A DNA stretch of 54,093 nt from Flavobacteriaceae bacterium (lineage in GTDB: Bacteria; Bacteroidota; Bacteroidia; Flavobacteriales; Flavobacteriaceae). The position numbers were made by a program, and so were the translations under genes. This document shows, piece after piece, positions 8,233-17,044 of the stretch (the stretch's first letter is position 1; every line of letters begins with the position of its first letter). Location: the NCBI GenBank assembly GCA_002691645.1, contig NZIP01000032.1, positions 1 to 54,093 on the forward strand. The letters are read 5' to 3'. The notes below the pieces were generated by a model that was not told the DNA's origin, ran no database searches, and saw only the letters and a program-made list of their open reading frames with translations.

Positions 8233-8969
8233 TAGTTGTTATTTCTTTCTTTTTGTATGATTTCGTAGGCTTCTTGAATTTCTTTAAACTTCTCTTCAGC
8301 ACCTATTTTTAAAGCCTCGTCTTTGGTAATTACCTTATCTGGATGATAACGCTTCACTAATTTACGGTATGCGTTTTTGACCTCAGCATCCGTAGCATCT
8401 TTTGAAACACCTAAAATGCTATAAGCTGCTGCAGAACTCTGTTTATAGGTGTCTTGTACATTTTGTTGGCCTAAATTGAACAGACGTGCAATCTGAGATA
8501 GCTTTTGGAATTCTGAATCAGAAATAGTTCCATCGGCCTTTGCTACTCTTTGCAAAAACAAAAATATCTGCTCTCGAGTTTCCATTGGACTGCGCATGGC
8601 AATTCGTCTGCATATCTCTTCTAAAGAAGTGTTTTTTTGATCAAAATCTGTTTTGTACTGACGAAAAATCTGTTGCGCCCGCTCTTCACCATACATTTGT
8701 TTGAAAGAGTTTCTCACAGTTCTGAGTTCCACTTCTTCCACTGCGCCGTCTGCCTTAATGATAATAGAAGCCAAAGCCAATAAGTTGAGCTGAAAATCAT
8801 TATCGGGTTGATAAACGGATTGAAATGGACCATTGAATGCTCCTCTACTGGTATATACTCTTGTCCCTTGAAACATTCGACCAATGAAATAGCCGATCAG
8901 TGCTCCTGGCAATCTCATAACCATAAAACCGAGTATAGAAAACAATAATGGGGCGAGTGATTTTAACAT
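8232..8969 (-). CDS. TerB-like plus DnaJ domain membrane co-chaperone (DjlA type)
   Basis: 245 residues: an N-terminal hydrophobic segment (about 5-30, with glycine-rich [12 protein letters not shown]), a TerB-like helical domain (about 55-170) with repeated KADGxxxxxE sites, and a C-terminal J-domain (about 178-245) with the HPD motif (YHPDKV). The arrangement is that of DjlA, a membrane-anchored DnaK co-chaperone. First gene of the operon continuing to the S41 protease. Its start faces a divergent bacilliredoxin gene across 71 bp. Confidence 0.88.
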   Translation of the reverse strand: MLKSLAPLLFSILGFMVMRLPGALIGYFIGRMFQGTRVYTSRGAFNGPFQSVYQPDNDFQLNLLALASIIIKADGAVEEVELRTVRNSFKQMYGEERAQQIFRQYKTDFDQKNTSLEEICRRIAMRSPMETREQIFLFLQRVAKADGTISDSEFQKLSQIARLFNLGQQNVQDTYKQSSAAAYSILGVSKDATDAEVKNAYRKLVKRYHPDKVITKDEALKIGAEEKFKEIQEAYEIIQKERNNN

Positions 8970-8989
8970 CTTTATTTTAAAATGATTTA

Positions 8990-8997
8990 CAAAGATA
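8990..8997 (-). promoter_or_regulatory. Putative -7 box for the DnaJ/TerB operon
   Basis: On the minus strand this reads TATCTTTG, a perfect TAnnTTTG box, 20 bp upstream of the start codon at 8969. It faces an identical box on the plus strand at 9015-9022. I see no TTG at the expected -33 position. Confidence 0.5.
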
Positions 8998-9014
8998 CAC
9001 TTTTGAAAAACCCA

Positions 9015-9022
9015 TATCTTTG
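9015..9022 (+). promoter_or_regulatory. Putative -7 box for the bacilliredoxin gene
   Basis: TATCTTTG, a perfect TAnnTTTG box, 18 bp before the ATG at 9041. It is the mirror image of the box at 8990-8997 with 17 bp between them. No properly spaced TTG is visible. Confidence 0.5.
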
Positions 9023-9040
9023 TCGACTAAAATGTAAATT

Positions 9041-9454
9041 ATGTATCCGGAAGATTTAGTTACACCCATGCGACAAGACTTGACCATGGCTGGTTTTAAT
9101 GAATTGTTTACCGCAGGTGAAGTAGAACAGGCACTTGCTAAAGAGGGTACAACGCTTGTGGTTGTAAACTCAGTATGTGGATGTGCAGCAGCGAATGCAA
9201 GACCTGCAGCCAAACTTAGTTTGAAAAACGAAAAGAATCCTGATCAGCTCATCACCGTATTTGCGGGAGTTGATTTTGAAGCTGTAAACAAGGCTCGAGA
9301 AATGATGGTTCCTTTTCCTCCTTCTTCGCCCTCAATGGCTTTGTTCAAAGATGGTGAATTGGTGCACATGATTGAACGACATCACATTGAAGGCAGGCCA
9401 GCAGAAATGATTGCTGACAATCTAATGTCGGCTTACGACGAGTTTTGTTCGTAA
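9041..9454 (+). CDS. BrxA/BrxB family bacilliredoxin
   Basis: 137 residues, close to the family length of about 140. It has the thioredoxin-like fold and the CGC active site at C46-G47-C48 (SVCGCAAANARP), plus the downstream PPSSPS and RHHIEGR motifs. Proteins of this family reduce mixed disulfides between cytosolic proteins and low-molecular-weight thiols (bacillithiol in Firmicutes). In Bacteroidota a bacillithiol-like role is inferred. Monocistronic: an intrinsic terminator follows at 9468-9494. Confidence 0.9.
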   Translation: MYPEDLVTPMRQDLTMAGFNELFTAGEVEQALAKEGTTLVVVNSVCGCAAANARPAAKLSLKNEKNPDQLITVFAGVDFEAVNKAREMMVPFPPSSPSMALFKDGELVHMIERHHIEGRPAEMIADNLMSAYDEFCS

Positions 9455-9467
9455 TTAAAACATAAAT

Positions 9468-9494
9468 AAGCCACCCTTTAGCGGTGGTTTTTTT
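9468..9494 (+). terminator. Intrinsic terminator after the bacilliredoxin gene
   Basis: Stem AAGCCACC (9468-9475) pairs with GGTGGTTT (9483-9490), with one G-T pair and a 7-nt loop, and runs into T's through 9494. It lies 13 bp after the stop codon. Confidence 0.85.
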
Positions 9495-9509
9495 ATAGAT
9501 TGACAACCG

Positions 9510-10250
9510 ATGAAAAAACTGCTCTCTCACCTACTTACACCCGTATTTCTCTGCGTTTTTGGATTTTGGTTATTGCTGTTTCATCCCTTGCAATACCTGT
9601 GTTTAAAACTTGGAGGGCGATACGCTCACGATTACTGTGTAGCAGTCTTAAATTTTTTTCTGATTCACACCGGAAAAATTCTGGGCACGAGCTATAAACT
9701 AGAAGGTGCAGAAAATCTCATTTCACATCGACCGCTCTTGATTGTAGCCAATCACCAAAGCATGTACGATGTACCACCTTTATTTTGGACTTTAAGAGCC
9801 CTACATCCGAAATTTGTAACCAAAAAAGAATTGGGTAAAGGAATTCCTTCTATTTCATTTAATCTCAAATACGGAGGGTCTGTACTTATCGATCGCAAAG
9901 ACGGGAAACAAGCAATTTCAGAAATACACAAGCTAGCAAATTATGTAAATAGTGAAAGGTTTACAGCTGTGATTTTTCCTGAAGGTACGCGTAGCAGAAA
10001 CGGTGAATTAAAACCTTTTAAAGTGACTGGTCTAATCGCTTTAATGGATAAAATGCCCGATGCTTTAATCCTGCCTATTACAATTAATAATTCCTATAAA
10101 ATGTTGCCCTATGGAAAATACCCATTAGGCCTTGGCGTTCGAGTATCACACACTATTCATTCAGCAATCGAAAACAAGGGTGACCGCAAAGAATTGGCAG
10201 CAAAGATTGAAGCTATAATCGCCTCTAAGCTTGAAAGGCCCGTACAATGA
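9510..10250 (+). CDS. plsC: 1-acyl-sn-glycerol-3-phosphate acyltransferase
   Basis: 246 residues. An N-terminal hydrophobic segment (about 8-28) is followed by the acyltransferase blocks: NHQSMYD (the catalytic HX4D motif), a lysine-rich KFVTKKELG block, FPEGTRS (glycerol-3-phosphate binding) and a ILPITINNS-type block IV. It would acylate lysophosphatidic acid to phosphatidic acid at the inner membrane. The 3' end overlaps the HD-domain gene by 4 bp. Confidence 0.9.
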   Translation: MKKLLSHLLTPVFLCVFGFWLLLFHPLQYLCLKLGGRYAHDYCVAVLNFFLIHTGKILGTSYKLEGAENLISHRPLLIVANHQSMYDVPPLFWTLRALHPKFVTKKELGKGIPSISFNLKYGGSVLIDRKDGKQAISEIHKLANYVNSERFTAVIFPEGTRSRNGELKPFKVTGLIALMDKMPDALILPITINNSYKMLPYGKYPLGLGVRVSHTIHSAIENKGDRKELAAKIEAIIASKLERPVQ

Positions 10251-10930
10251 ATGCTGTCGTCTCCAATTGCATTAGCTATGTTAAAGAGGCTCTAGTCGAA
10301 GCAGAAGCAGGTCACGATTGGCATCATATCCAAAGGGTTCACCGCTTGGCACTGCGCATAGCCGCTCAAGAAAAACAAACACTGGATCTTCTCGTTGTAG
10401 AGCTGGCTGCACTTCTTCACGATATTGCAGATTCAAAATTTCACGATGGGGATGAAGAATTAGGCCCGAAAAGGGCAGTACAATTCATGTCTTCACAAAA
10501 TGTACGTAAACCTCAAATAGCACAAGTAGAGCTCATCATCAGAAACATGTCTTTTCGCAATGCCTTTGACCGCGAAAAAGACCCTGTTTGCGACCGTCTT
10601 GAATTTAAGATTGTTCAAGATGCTGATCGACTTGATGCAATCGGAGCTATTGGAGTTAGTAGAGCTTTGCACTACGGAGGATATAAAAACAGACTAATCT
10701 ACGATCCAGAAACCCAACCATTACAATTTGACTCTAAAGAGGCCTATAAAAAAAGTGATGGTCCAAGTCTCAATCACTTCTATGAAAAACTCTTAAAGAT
10801 AAAAGGACAATTGCATACAAAAACCGCAATCGCGATCGCAGAAAAACGACACGCCTTTATGATGCAGTTTTTAAATCAGTTTTACGAGGAATGGGGAGAA
10901 ACACCATCCTGGCATAAGCTTAAAGGTTAG
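10247..10930 (+). CDS. HD-domain phosphohydrolase
   Basis: 227 residues. The HD metal site is visible as H-W-H-H-I-Q-R-V-H near 23-32, the HD pair at 58-59 (ALLHDIAD) and a distal D in QDADRLDA. This layout is that of the YedJ/YpgQ-type nucleotide or phosphoester hydrolases; the substrate is unknown. It starts within the stop of the acyltransferase gene and its end overlaps the convergent enoyl-CoA hydratase gene by 4 bp. Confidence 0.85.
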   Translation: MNAVVSNCISYVKEALVEAEAGHDWHHIQRVHRLALRIAAQEKQTLDLLVVELAALLHDIADSKFHDGDEELGPKRAVQFMSSQNVRKPQIAQVELIIRNMSFRNAFDREKDPVCDRLEFKIVQDADRLDAIGAIGVSRALHYGGYKNRLIYDPETQPLQFDSKEAYKKSDGPSLNHFYEKLLKIKGQLHTKTAIAIAEKRHAFMMQFLNQFYEEWGETPSWHKLKG

Positions 10931-11709
10931 TCTCCTTTAAAATCGGGTTTGCGCTTTTCTAGAAATGCAGATGTACCTTCTTTAAAATCATTTGTCGCAA
11001 AACAAGCACCAAACAATTTTATTTCTGTTTCAAAGGAATCCACCGAATTTGAATATTGAGCATTGATGGCTTTGATCGAATGACTAACTGCAGTCGGTGC
11101 GTTAGCGGCAATTTTCAAGGCCAATTCTGTGGCTTTTGACAACAACTCTTCTTGAGTATATACTTCATTAACCAATCCCCATTGCATCGCCTTATCGGCT
11201 GATATCATCTGACCTGAGGCTAACATCTGATGCGCTCTTCCCTTTCCGATAATTTGCCCCAAACGCCGTGTTCCACCATAACCTGGAATCAGCCCAAGGG
11301 TTACTTCTGGCAATCCCATTCTAGCGTTTTCGCTGGCCAAACGCATGTGACAAGAAAGGGCCAATTCTAATCCTCCCCCTAGGGCATATCCATTGATAGC
11401 AGCAATCACGGGAGTGCTTAAATTTTCGACAAAAGCAAAAAGTTTTTCGTGACCTGCGCGAGACAAAGCTTCTCCTTGTTGCTGATTAAATGACGAAAAT
11501 TCTGCAATATCCGCTCCCGCCACGAAAGCCTTTTGACCTTGCCCTGTCAACACAATTGCCCTGACTTCTGCATCAGCATCTAAGGCAGAAAAAGCCTCGT
11601 GAAGCTCCTGTATTGTTGCAGAATCAAGTGCATTTAACTTTTTTTCACGCGTTATGGTTAGAAAAGCGATTTTACTTTCTTTTTTCATGTGTAATTGTTC
11701 GAATATCAT
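10927..11709 (-). CDS. Enoyl-CoA hydratase/isomerase family protein
   Basis: 260 residues, a full-length crotonase fold. It has the oxyanion-hole segments AGADIAEF (about 64-71) and NGYALGGGLELAL, and the catalytic-glutamate region GLPEVTLGLIPGYGGTRRL. It would hydrate 2-enoyl-CoAs in fatty-acid or amino-acid breakdown. Unexpectedly, its start overlaps (ATGA) the stop of a histidine kinase gene. Confidence 0.9.
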   Translation of the reverse strand: MIFEQLHMKKESKIAFLTITREKKLNALDSATIQELHEAFSALDADAEVRAIVLTGQGQKAFVAGADIAEFSSFNQQQGEALSRAGHEKLFAFVENLSTPVIAAINGYALGGGLELALSCHMRLASENARMGLPEVTLGLIPGYGGTRRLGQIIGKGRAHQMLASGQMISADKAMQWGLVNEVYTQEELLSKATELALKIAANAPTAVSHSIKAINAQYSNSVDSFETEIKLFGACFATNDFKEGTSAFLEKRKPDFKGD

Positions 11710-13196
11710 CTGCTTTGATTTTTTAAAGGAAGTTGAATCTTAAAAGAGGTATACTTCTCATTGAGCCTTGTGTAAACTATTTGCCCCCCGTGATATTCAA
11801 TGCTTTTTTTAACGATAGCTAAGCCCAAACCCATTCCACTATTTTTTGTGGTAAACTTAGGCTCAAAGATTCGCTCTTCAAGATCCTGCTGCACACCGTC
11901 TCCTGAATCGATTACTTCAATCTCAACCTCATCTGAGTCTTGTCGAATCTTTACGGCCAAGTAAGGTTGTTCTTGATGCTCTGTAGCTTCTATTGCGTTC
12001 TTGATCAAATTCGTTAATAATCTTGACCACTGATCTTTGTCAAAGGTCACCTCAACGCTCGCTGTGTCTTGTTCAAATTCAATTTTGGCTTGGTTGAATA
12101 AATCGATAATGCGTTTGCTTTGAGCCACCAAATCAATTCTAGAGGATTTTGTTTTTGGAAATTGTGCAAAATCTGAGAAGGCTGTTGCTATATTACTCAT
12201 GATATCGATTTGTTCAATAAGAGTTTGAGCGAATTCTTTCAGCTCTTTTGGATCGATCTTTTCGGTTTGCTTGTAATTGTGCTCAAATTCTTGAATCTGA
12301 AGACGCATGGGGGTCAACGGATTTTTTATTTCATGAGCTACCTGTTTGGCCATCTCACGCCAAGCCTGTTCTCGTTCACTCTTAGCAAGACGCTCAGCGC
12401 TTAATTTAAGCGCTTCTAGCATTTTGTTATAAGAGTCGATTAGAATTTGTATTTCTGCACTCTCAGCGCTCAATACAATGTTTTCGTTTACCGCATTGAA
12501 ATCTGTTTTTGACAACACAGAGGCTATTGCTTTAAGATTCTTAGTGATATATGTAGAAACGATATAAGACAGACTAAGGGCCACGATTAACAACAAAAAA
12601 TAAACCCCTGAAATACGAATCATAAACTCACGCAGTTCTTTTTTATTGAATGTATCTTCTTCAAAATAAGGCAAGTGCACGATGGCTACCGGACTGTAAT
12701 CGATATCTCTGAGTTTGAAATAGGAAGAAAAAAAGAAGCCTACATCAGAATCCATGGGTTCAATAATTACAGAAGATTCGGATTCCATAATCTGACGTTG
12801 AAAATCGATTGCTAGTTTAGGTTTTGAGCTTAATTCTTCTGGTTGATTTTCTTGTATAAAATTCGACTTGAGCAATAACTCGCCGGACAAATTGTAAATC
12901 GAAAAATCAACATTATGTATACTCGCAATACTGTATATTTCATTTTCAAATACAGTCTTTAAACGGGTCCCGTCAATGGATTCTTCTGATTTACGCAGTT
13001 CATTCTGCAAACTTTTAAGCAGCTGTAGTTCTTTTCTATTAAGCCTTGTTTTGTGATAGTCGTATGATTGCTCTTGATACTGATAGAGCGTAACGATTGC
13101 CATAAAAAAAGAAGACAATACTACTAAGCCTGTCATGGCTAAAAAAATGCGGTTTCGCAGTGAAATGGATGTCTTAAAACGTCTTGCTAAACTCAT
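11706..13196 (-). CDS. Membrane sensor histidine kinase (NtrY-like)
   Basis: 496 residues. TM1 about 17-39, an extracytoplasmic sensor region 40-190 and TM2 about 191-215 are followed by a HAMP-like linker and a coiled-coil helix. The phosphoacceptor is H288 in AHEIKNPLTPM. The ATPase domain has an N-box (NLIKNAIEA, N396 and N400), D430-SGDG and GMGLGLA (454-460). The AHEIKNPLTPMR sequence is typical of NtrY-type kinases. No response regulator is adjacent, so it is an orphan kinase here. It starts 6 bp after the hemJ stop. Confidence 0.9.
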   Translation of the reverse strand: MSLARRFKTSISLRNRIFLAMTGLVVLSSFFMAIVTLYQYQEQSYDYHKTRLNRKELQLLKSLQNELRKSEESIDGTRLKTVFENEIYSIASIHNVDFSIYNLSGELLLKSNFIQENQPEELSSKPKLAIDFQRQIMESESSVIIEPMDSDVGFFFSSYFKLRDIDYSPVAIVHLPYFEEDTFNKKELREFMIRISGVYFLLLIVALSLSYIVSTYITKNLKAIASVLSKTDFNAVNENIVLSAESAEIQILIDSYNKMLEALKLSAERLAKSEREQAWREMAKQVAHEIKNPLTPMRLQIQEFEHNYKQTEKIDPKELKEFAQTLIEQIDIMSNIATAFSDFAQFPKTKSSRIDLVAQSKRIIDLFNQAKIEFEQDTASVEVTFDKDQWSRLLTNLIKNAIEATEHQEQPYLAVKIRQDSDEVEIEVIDSGDGVQQDLEERIFEPKFTTKNSGMGLGLAIVKKSIEYHGGQIVYTRLNEKYTSFKIQLPLKNQSR

Positions 13197-13202
13197 TTTG
13201 CC

Positions 13203-13748
13203 TTAGGCGTTAGGATTTTTTTCTCTGACCTTCCTGTACCAACGAATACCTAACATCAAAAATATTGCCAAAATCACGAAGCCAATGAGTGCGAATAAGC
13301 CGTTCAAAGTGTTTTTTAAGATGACCAAAAAAACAATTGCAAATAAAATCAAGGTCGCTCCTTCATTCCAAAGTCGCATATAACGTGCGCTGTATCTGAA
13401 CTCGTCTCTTTGCAATTGACCGTAAATCAAATGCGTTCTGTAGTGATAGAGAAATAAAAGTAAAACAAAAGCTAGCTTAGCGTGCATCCACCCTTGAGAA
13501 AGCCATCCCGGCATCACATAGAGTAATGCAACGGCAAATAGGGTAGCGAGAATTGCACTTGGCCATGTGATGATAAACCAAAGTCGCTTGGCCATGAGTT
13601 TAAACTGCGTGGACAACACCTTTTTTTCAACTTCATCTTTTTCTTGTGCCTCAATGTGATAGATGAACAATCTTGGCATGTAGAATAAACCTGCAAACCA
13701 GGTAATGACAAAAATGAGGTGAAATGCCTTAAGGTAATTGTACAACAT
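13203..13748 (-). CDS. hemJ: Protoporphyrinogen IX oxidase HemJ (CopD family)
   Basis: 181 residues with four to five membrane helices. It has the HemJ signature: H10 in LKAFHLIFVITWFAGLFY followed by PRLF.YH, and the WMHAKLAFVLLLFLYHY helix. HemJ oxidises protoporphyrinogen IX to protoporphyrin IX at the inner membrane. No HemG or HemY is seen in the window, while hemF and hemH are present, so this enzyme fills the penultimate step of the pathway. It is about 40 residues longer than minimal HemJ because of an extra C-terminal helix and basic tail. Confidence 0.88.
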   Translation of the reverse strand: MLYNYLKAFHLIFVITWFAGLFYMPRLFIYHIEAQEKDEVEKKVLSTQFKLMAKRLWFIITWPSAILATLFAVALLYVMPGWLSQGWMHAKLAFVLLLFLYHYRTHLIYGQLQRDEFRYSARYMRLWNEGATLILFAIVFLVILKNTLNGLFALIGFVILAIFLMLGIRWYRKVREKNPNA

Positions 13749-13756
13749 ATAACTTT

Positions 13757-13780
13757 AAAAAAACCGGACCAAAGGTCCGG
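13757..13780 (-). terminator. Intrinsic terminator after the BNR-repeat gene
   Basis: Perfect 7-bp stem CCGGACC/GGTCCGG (13764-13770 and 13774-13780) with a 3-nt loop. On the minus strand it is followed by seven T's (13763-13757). It lies 14 bp past the stop at 13794 and before hemJ, so hemJ must have its own promoter or rely on read-through. Confidence 0.88.
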
Positions 13781-13793
13781 CTTATTTATTGAA

Positions 13794-16700
13794 CTATTCT
13801 TCTATCGCCAGATAATCTAATTCGAGCTTATTGAACTCAGCGTTGAATTCTTTCATCTCTTGATCAACCAACGCGTCAAAGTCTTTCAATTGCTCATTTA
13901 TTTTTTGAGTCAACTCAGCGGCAACCGCTTTGTCTTGTTCCGTAGGGGGAAAATCGTCTCTTCCGACTAAACTGTTAACGTGAGCCAATTTATTGGTCAA
14001 TCGAATTGGGAAGTTTAGCGGATCTTGTCCAGATCTGTTTTGCGTCTGGTACAAGGCTTTCTCTACCGTAGAAAATGACTCTTTCAAAGCTTTGGCCTTT
14101 TCTACCAATCCACTTACTTTTTCGTCATCTCCGTATTGTTTTACAAAGGCACTTAATTTAGAATTGATACTTCTGATCTTCTTAATCGATTGATGTGCCT
14201 TATCTACGGTTTGATTGACTCCGTTGATAAAGTCGTACTGCTCTTGCATTTGAGCAACACTAACCTCAGCCCTTGGATCAGGTACTATTTTGAAGTCTTG
14301 CGATTGAGTTGTGCCATTGATATTAAGATGAACCATATAATCTCCGGGAACGGCTTTCGCTCCACCGAGACTTGCAGCCCATAAAATCATGCCTGCAAGA
14401 CGCTCTGCTCCATCTGAACGCGTATTCCAATTATGTGTGTTTGCTCCTTTTTGCACACTCAACTTTTTGTTGCGCTCTTTGGCTTTTGAGCTAAAATGTG
14501 CAAGGGTATCACCTGCTTTGGTATAAGTCAAACTCACCTCATCTTTGGCATCCATGTCTTTAATATAAAAATGGGTTACCACTCCAGAAGGGTGATTGGC
14601 TCCTGCTGTAAGTGCAGTGTTCCCATAAGATCGTCCTCCTCCTTTAGTTCTATAACTGTCTTTAGGTGCGAATAGTTTAAAGTCAGCATTATTATCAGCA
14701 ACCTCCAATTGATGTAAAACGCTTAAATCGTCTATGATGTATAAGCTTCGACCTTGAGTCGCCACAATGAGGTTTTCATCTTTAATCGTCAAATCGGTAA
14801 TCGGTACTATAGGTAAGTCGAGCTGAAATGATCTCCAATTGGCACCATCGTCAAAAGAGATGTACATTCCTGTTTCTGTTCCTGCGTAAAGCAAGCCTTT
14901 TCGCTTAGGGTCTTCACGTAAAACTCTTGTAAAGTGTTCGTCTTCTATACCGTTTGTAATCTCCGTCCATGTCTGACCGTAATCTGTGGTCTTATACAAA
15001 TAAGGTTTGAAGTCTCCCATTTTATAACGAGTAGCCGCAACATAACAAGTACCTTCATCAAAGGCTGATGGCTCTATGCTATTGATCATATTCCACTCAG
15101 GCATTTGAGTAGGAGTAACATTATTCCATGTTTTTCCGCCATCTTGTGTAAGGTGAATCAATCCATCATCACTACCCACCCACATGAGTCCTTCTTTCAA
15201 TGGGCTTTCACCGGCAGCAAAAATGGTACAATAGTACTCGACTCCAGTGTTGTCTTGAGTGATTGGTCCTCCGGAGGAAACCAATTTAGTCGGATCATTT
15301 CGGGTCAAATCATCACTCAACAAATCCCAGCTTTGGCCTTCGTTTGTTGACATGTGAACATGGTTAGAGAAGGTGTAGAGTTTGTTGGGGTCGTGCTTTG
15401 AAAACATGATCGGAAAGTTCCACTGAAAACGATACTTCATTCCCTCTGCTCCATAACCCATAGGATTGTCTGGCCAAACATTAATAGCTCTTTGCGTTTT
15501 AGTTTGATGGTTCACACGAGTGAGATATCCTCCGTAACTACCACCATAAACGATATCATTGTTTTCTGGATCTATCGCAATATGAGCAGATTCTCCCCCA
15601 GCAGTGGGCTCCCAATTGTCTTCAGTAATGGCGTATCCATCACTTCTGTGCTCAATACGCACCGTAGAGTTATCCTGCTGTGCAGCATAAATTCGATAGG
15701 GGAAGGCATTGTCTGTGGTGACTCTGTAAAACTGAGCTGTTGGTTGATTTCCATAGGTGCTCCAATTTTCTCCTTGATCATTGCTGACCTGAGCTCCACC
15801 ATCATCACCAATAATCATTCGATGATTGTTTTCTGGGGCTATCCACAAATCGTGGTGGTCACCGTGAGGAGCATTGTAGGTTTGAAAAGTTTTACCTCCA
15901 TCGGTTGACTTGTGGTAACGCACATTCATTACATAAACAATGTTTTCATCTTGTGTATCTGCATAAACTCTAGTGTAATACCAAGCACGTTGTCTTAATT
16001 TACGCTCTGAATTGACTTGGGCCCAAGTTTCACCTCCATCTTCTGATCGGTATAAACCTCCCTTTTCTTTATGCTCTACAATAGCCCATACTCGATTAGA
16101 ATTTACCGGTGATACTGTAACCCCCATAATTCCAAGTGTTCCTTGAGGAAACCCTTTATGAGCAGATATTTCTGTCCAAGTTGCGCCTTCGTCTTCACTC
16201 TTCCAAAGTGCAGACCCTTCACCCCCACTGCTTAAACTGTAGGGTGTTCTTTGAATGCGCCATGTGGCTGCATAAAGAATTCGAGGGTTATTTGGATCGA
16301 GTATTAAATCTACGGCCCCAGCCATATCATTAGCGTATAATATTTTCGACCAACTGTCTCCTCCATCTGTACTTTTATACACCCCTCGGTCGGTGCTTTC
16401 TTTATAGATATTTCCCAACACAGCCGCATAAACTATGTTTTCATTTTTGGGATGCACTCTCATGCGAGGAATATGACGACTGTTTGGTAAGCCTTTAGAT
16501 TCCCATGTTTTTCCTGCATCTGTAGATTTAAACACACCGTATCCTGAGGAAACGTTTCCGCGAACAGTTACCTCTCCACCGCCTACGTAGATAACATTTG
16601 GATCTGATTGAGCAACCTCAACAGCTCCTATACTTCCGCCAAAATATCCGTCAGAAATATTTTCCCAGGTTGTACCAGCATCTTGTGTTCTCCAAACACC

Positions 16701-16934
16701 TCCGCCTGTAGCTCCCATGTAGTACAAATTAGGTTTGTTCGGCACACCTGTCACAGCTGCAGATCTACCCCCTCGGAAAGGCCCCACAAGTCTGTAGGAT
16801 AAACTGCCATATAAATCCGATGAAATGCTTTCTGTTTTTTTAGCTTTCCTCTTTCGCTGTGCATTAAGGGTATCGGTTGATATACTTAATGCGATCGACA
16901 AAACGGCCGATAATAAGATCATAGTATTTCTCAT
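13794..16934 (-). CDS. Secreted BNR/sortilin-like beta-propeller protein
   Basis: 1046 residues. A signal peptide (about 1-25) is followed by 11 or so Asp-box motifs of the form S/TxDxGxTW, for example STDAGKTW, STDGGDSW, SEDGGETW, TQDGGKTW and TTDYGQTW, spread over about 80-700. This fits one or two BNR/VPS10-type propellers. The last 200 residues are helical and charged. Bacteroidota homologues are usually annotated as glycosyl hydrolases without proof, and I see no sialidase arginine triad or other catalytic set. No type IX sorting tail is visible. A clear terminator follows. Confidence 0.8.
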   Translation of the reverse strand: MRNTMILLSAVLSIALSISTDTLNAQRKRKAKKTESISSDLYGSLSYRLVGPFRGGRSAAVTGVPNKPNLYYMGATGGGVWRTQDAGTTWENISDGYFGGSIGAVEVAQSDPNVIYVGGGEVTVRGNVSSGYGVFKSTDAGKTWESKGLPNSRHIPRMRVHPKNENIVYAAVLGNIYKESTDRGVYKSTDGGDSWSKILYANDMAGAVDLILDPNNPRILYAATWRIQRTPYSLSSGGEGSALWKSEDEGATWTEISAHKGFPQGTLGIMGVTVSPVNSNRVWAIVEHKEKGGLYRSEDGGETWAQVNSERKLRQRAWYYTRVYADTQDENIVYVMNVRYHKSTDGGKTFQTYNAPHGDHHDLWIAPENNHRMIIGDDGGAQVSNDQGENWSTYGNQPTAQFYRVTTDNAFPYRIYAAQQDNSTVRIEHRSDGYAITEDNWEPTAGGESAHIAIDPENNDIVYGGSYGGYLTRVNHQTKTQRAINVWPDNPMGYGAEGMKYRFQWNFPIMFSKHDPNKLYTFSNHVHMSTNEGQSWDLLSDDLTRNDPTKLVSSGGPITQDNTGVEYYCTIFAAGESPLKEGLMWVGSDDGLIHLTQDGGKTWNNVTPTQMPEWNMINSIEPSAFDEGTCYVAATRYKMGDFKPYLYKTTDYGQTWTEITNGIEDEHFTRVLREDPKRKGLLYAGTETGMYISFDDGANWRSFQLDLPIVPITDLTIKDENLIVATQGRSLYIIDDLSVLHQLEVADNNADFKLFAPKDSYRTKGGGRSYGNTALTAGANHPSGVVTHFYIKDMDAKDEVSLTYTKAGDTLAHFSSKAKERNKKLSVQKGANTHNWNTRSDGAERLAGMILWAASLGGAKAVPGDYMVHLNINGTTQSQDFKIVPDPRAEVSVAQMQEQYDFINGVNQTVDKAHQSIKKIRSINSKLSAFVKQYGDDEKVSGLVEKAKALKESFSTVEKALYQTQNRSGQDPLNFPIRLTNKLAHVNSLVGRDDFPPTEQDKAVAAELTQKINEQLKDFDALVDQEMKEFNAEFNKLELDYLAIEE

Positions 16935-17044
16935 GTTATTCTCATTGTTAGTGTACTAAAATTAGAAAAAAGATTAGAAAAGCATTAATTTAATTTTAGA
17001 ATCGAAAATGCGGTCTTACCTAAGGCCTAAAAGAACCTGAATTT

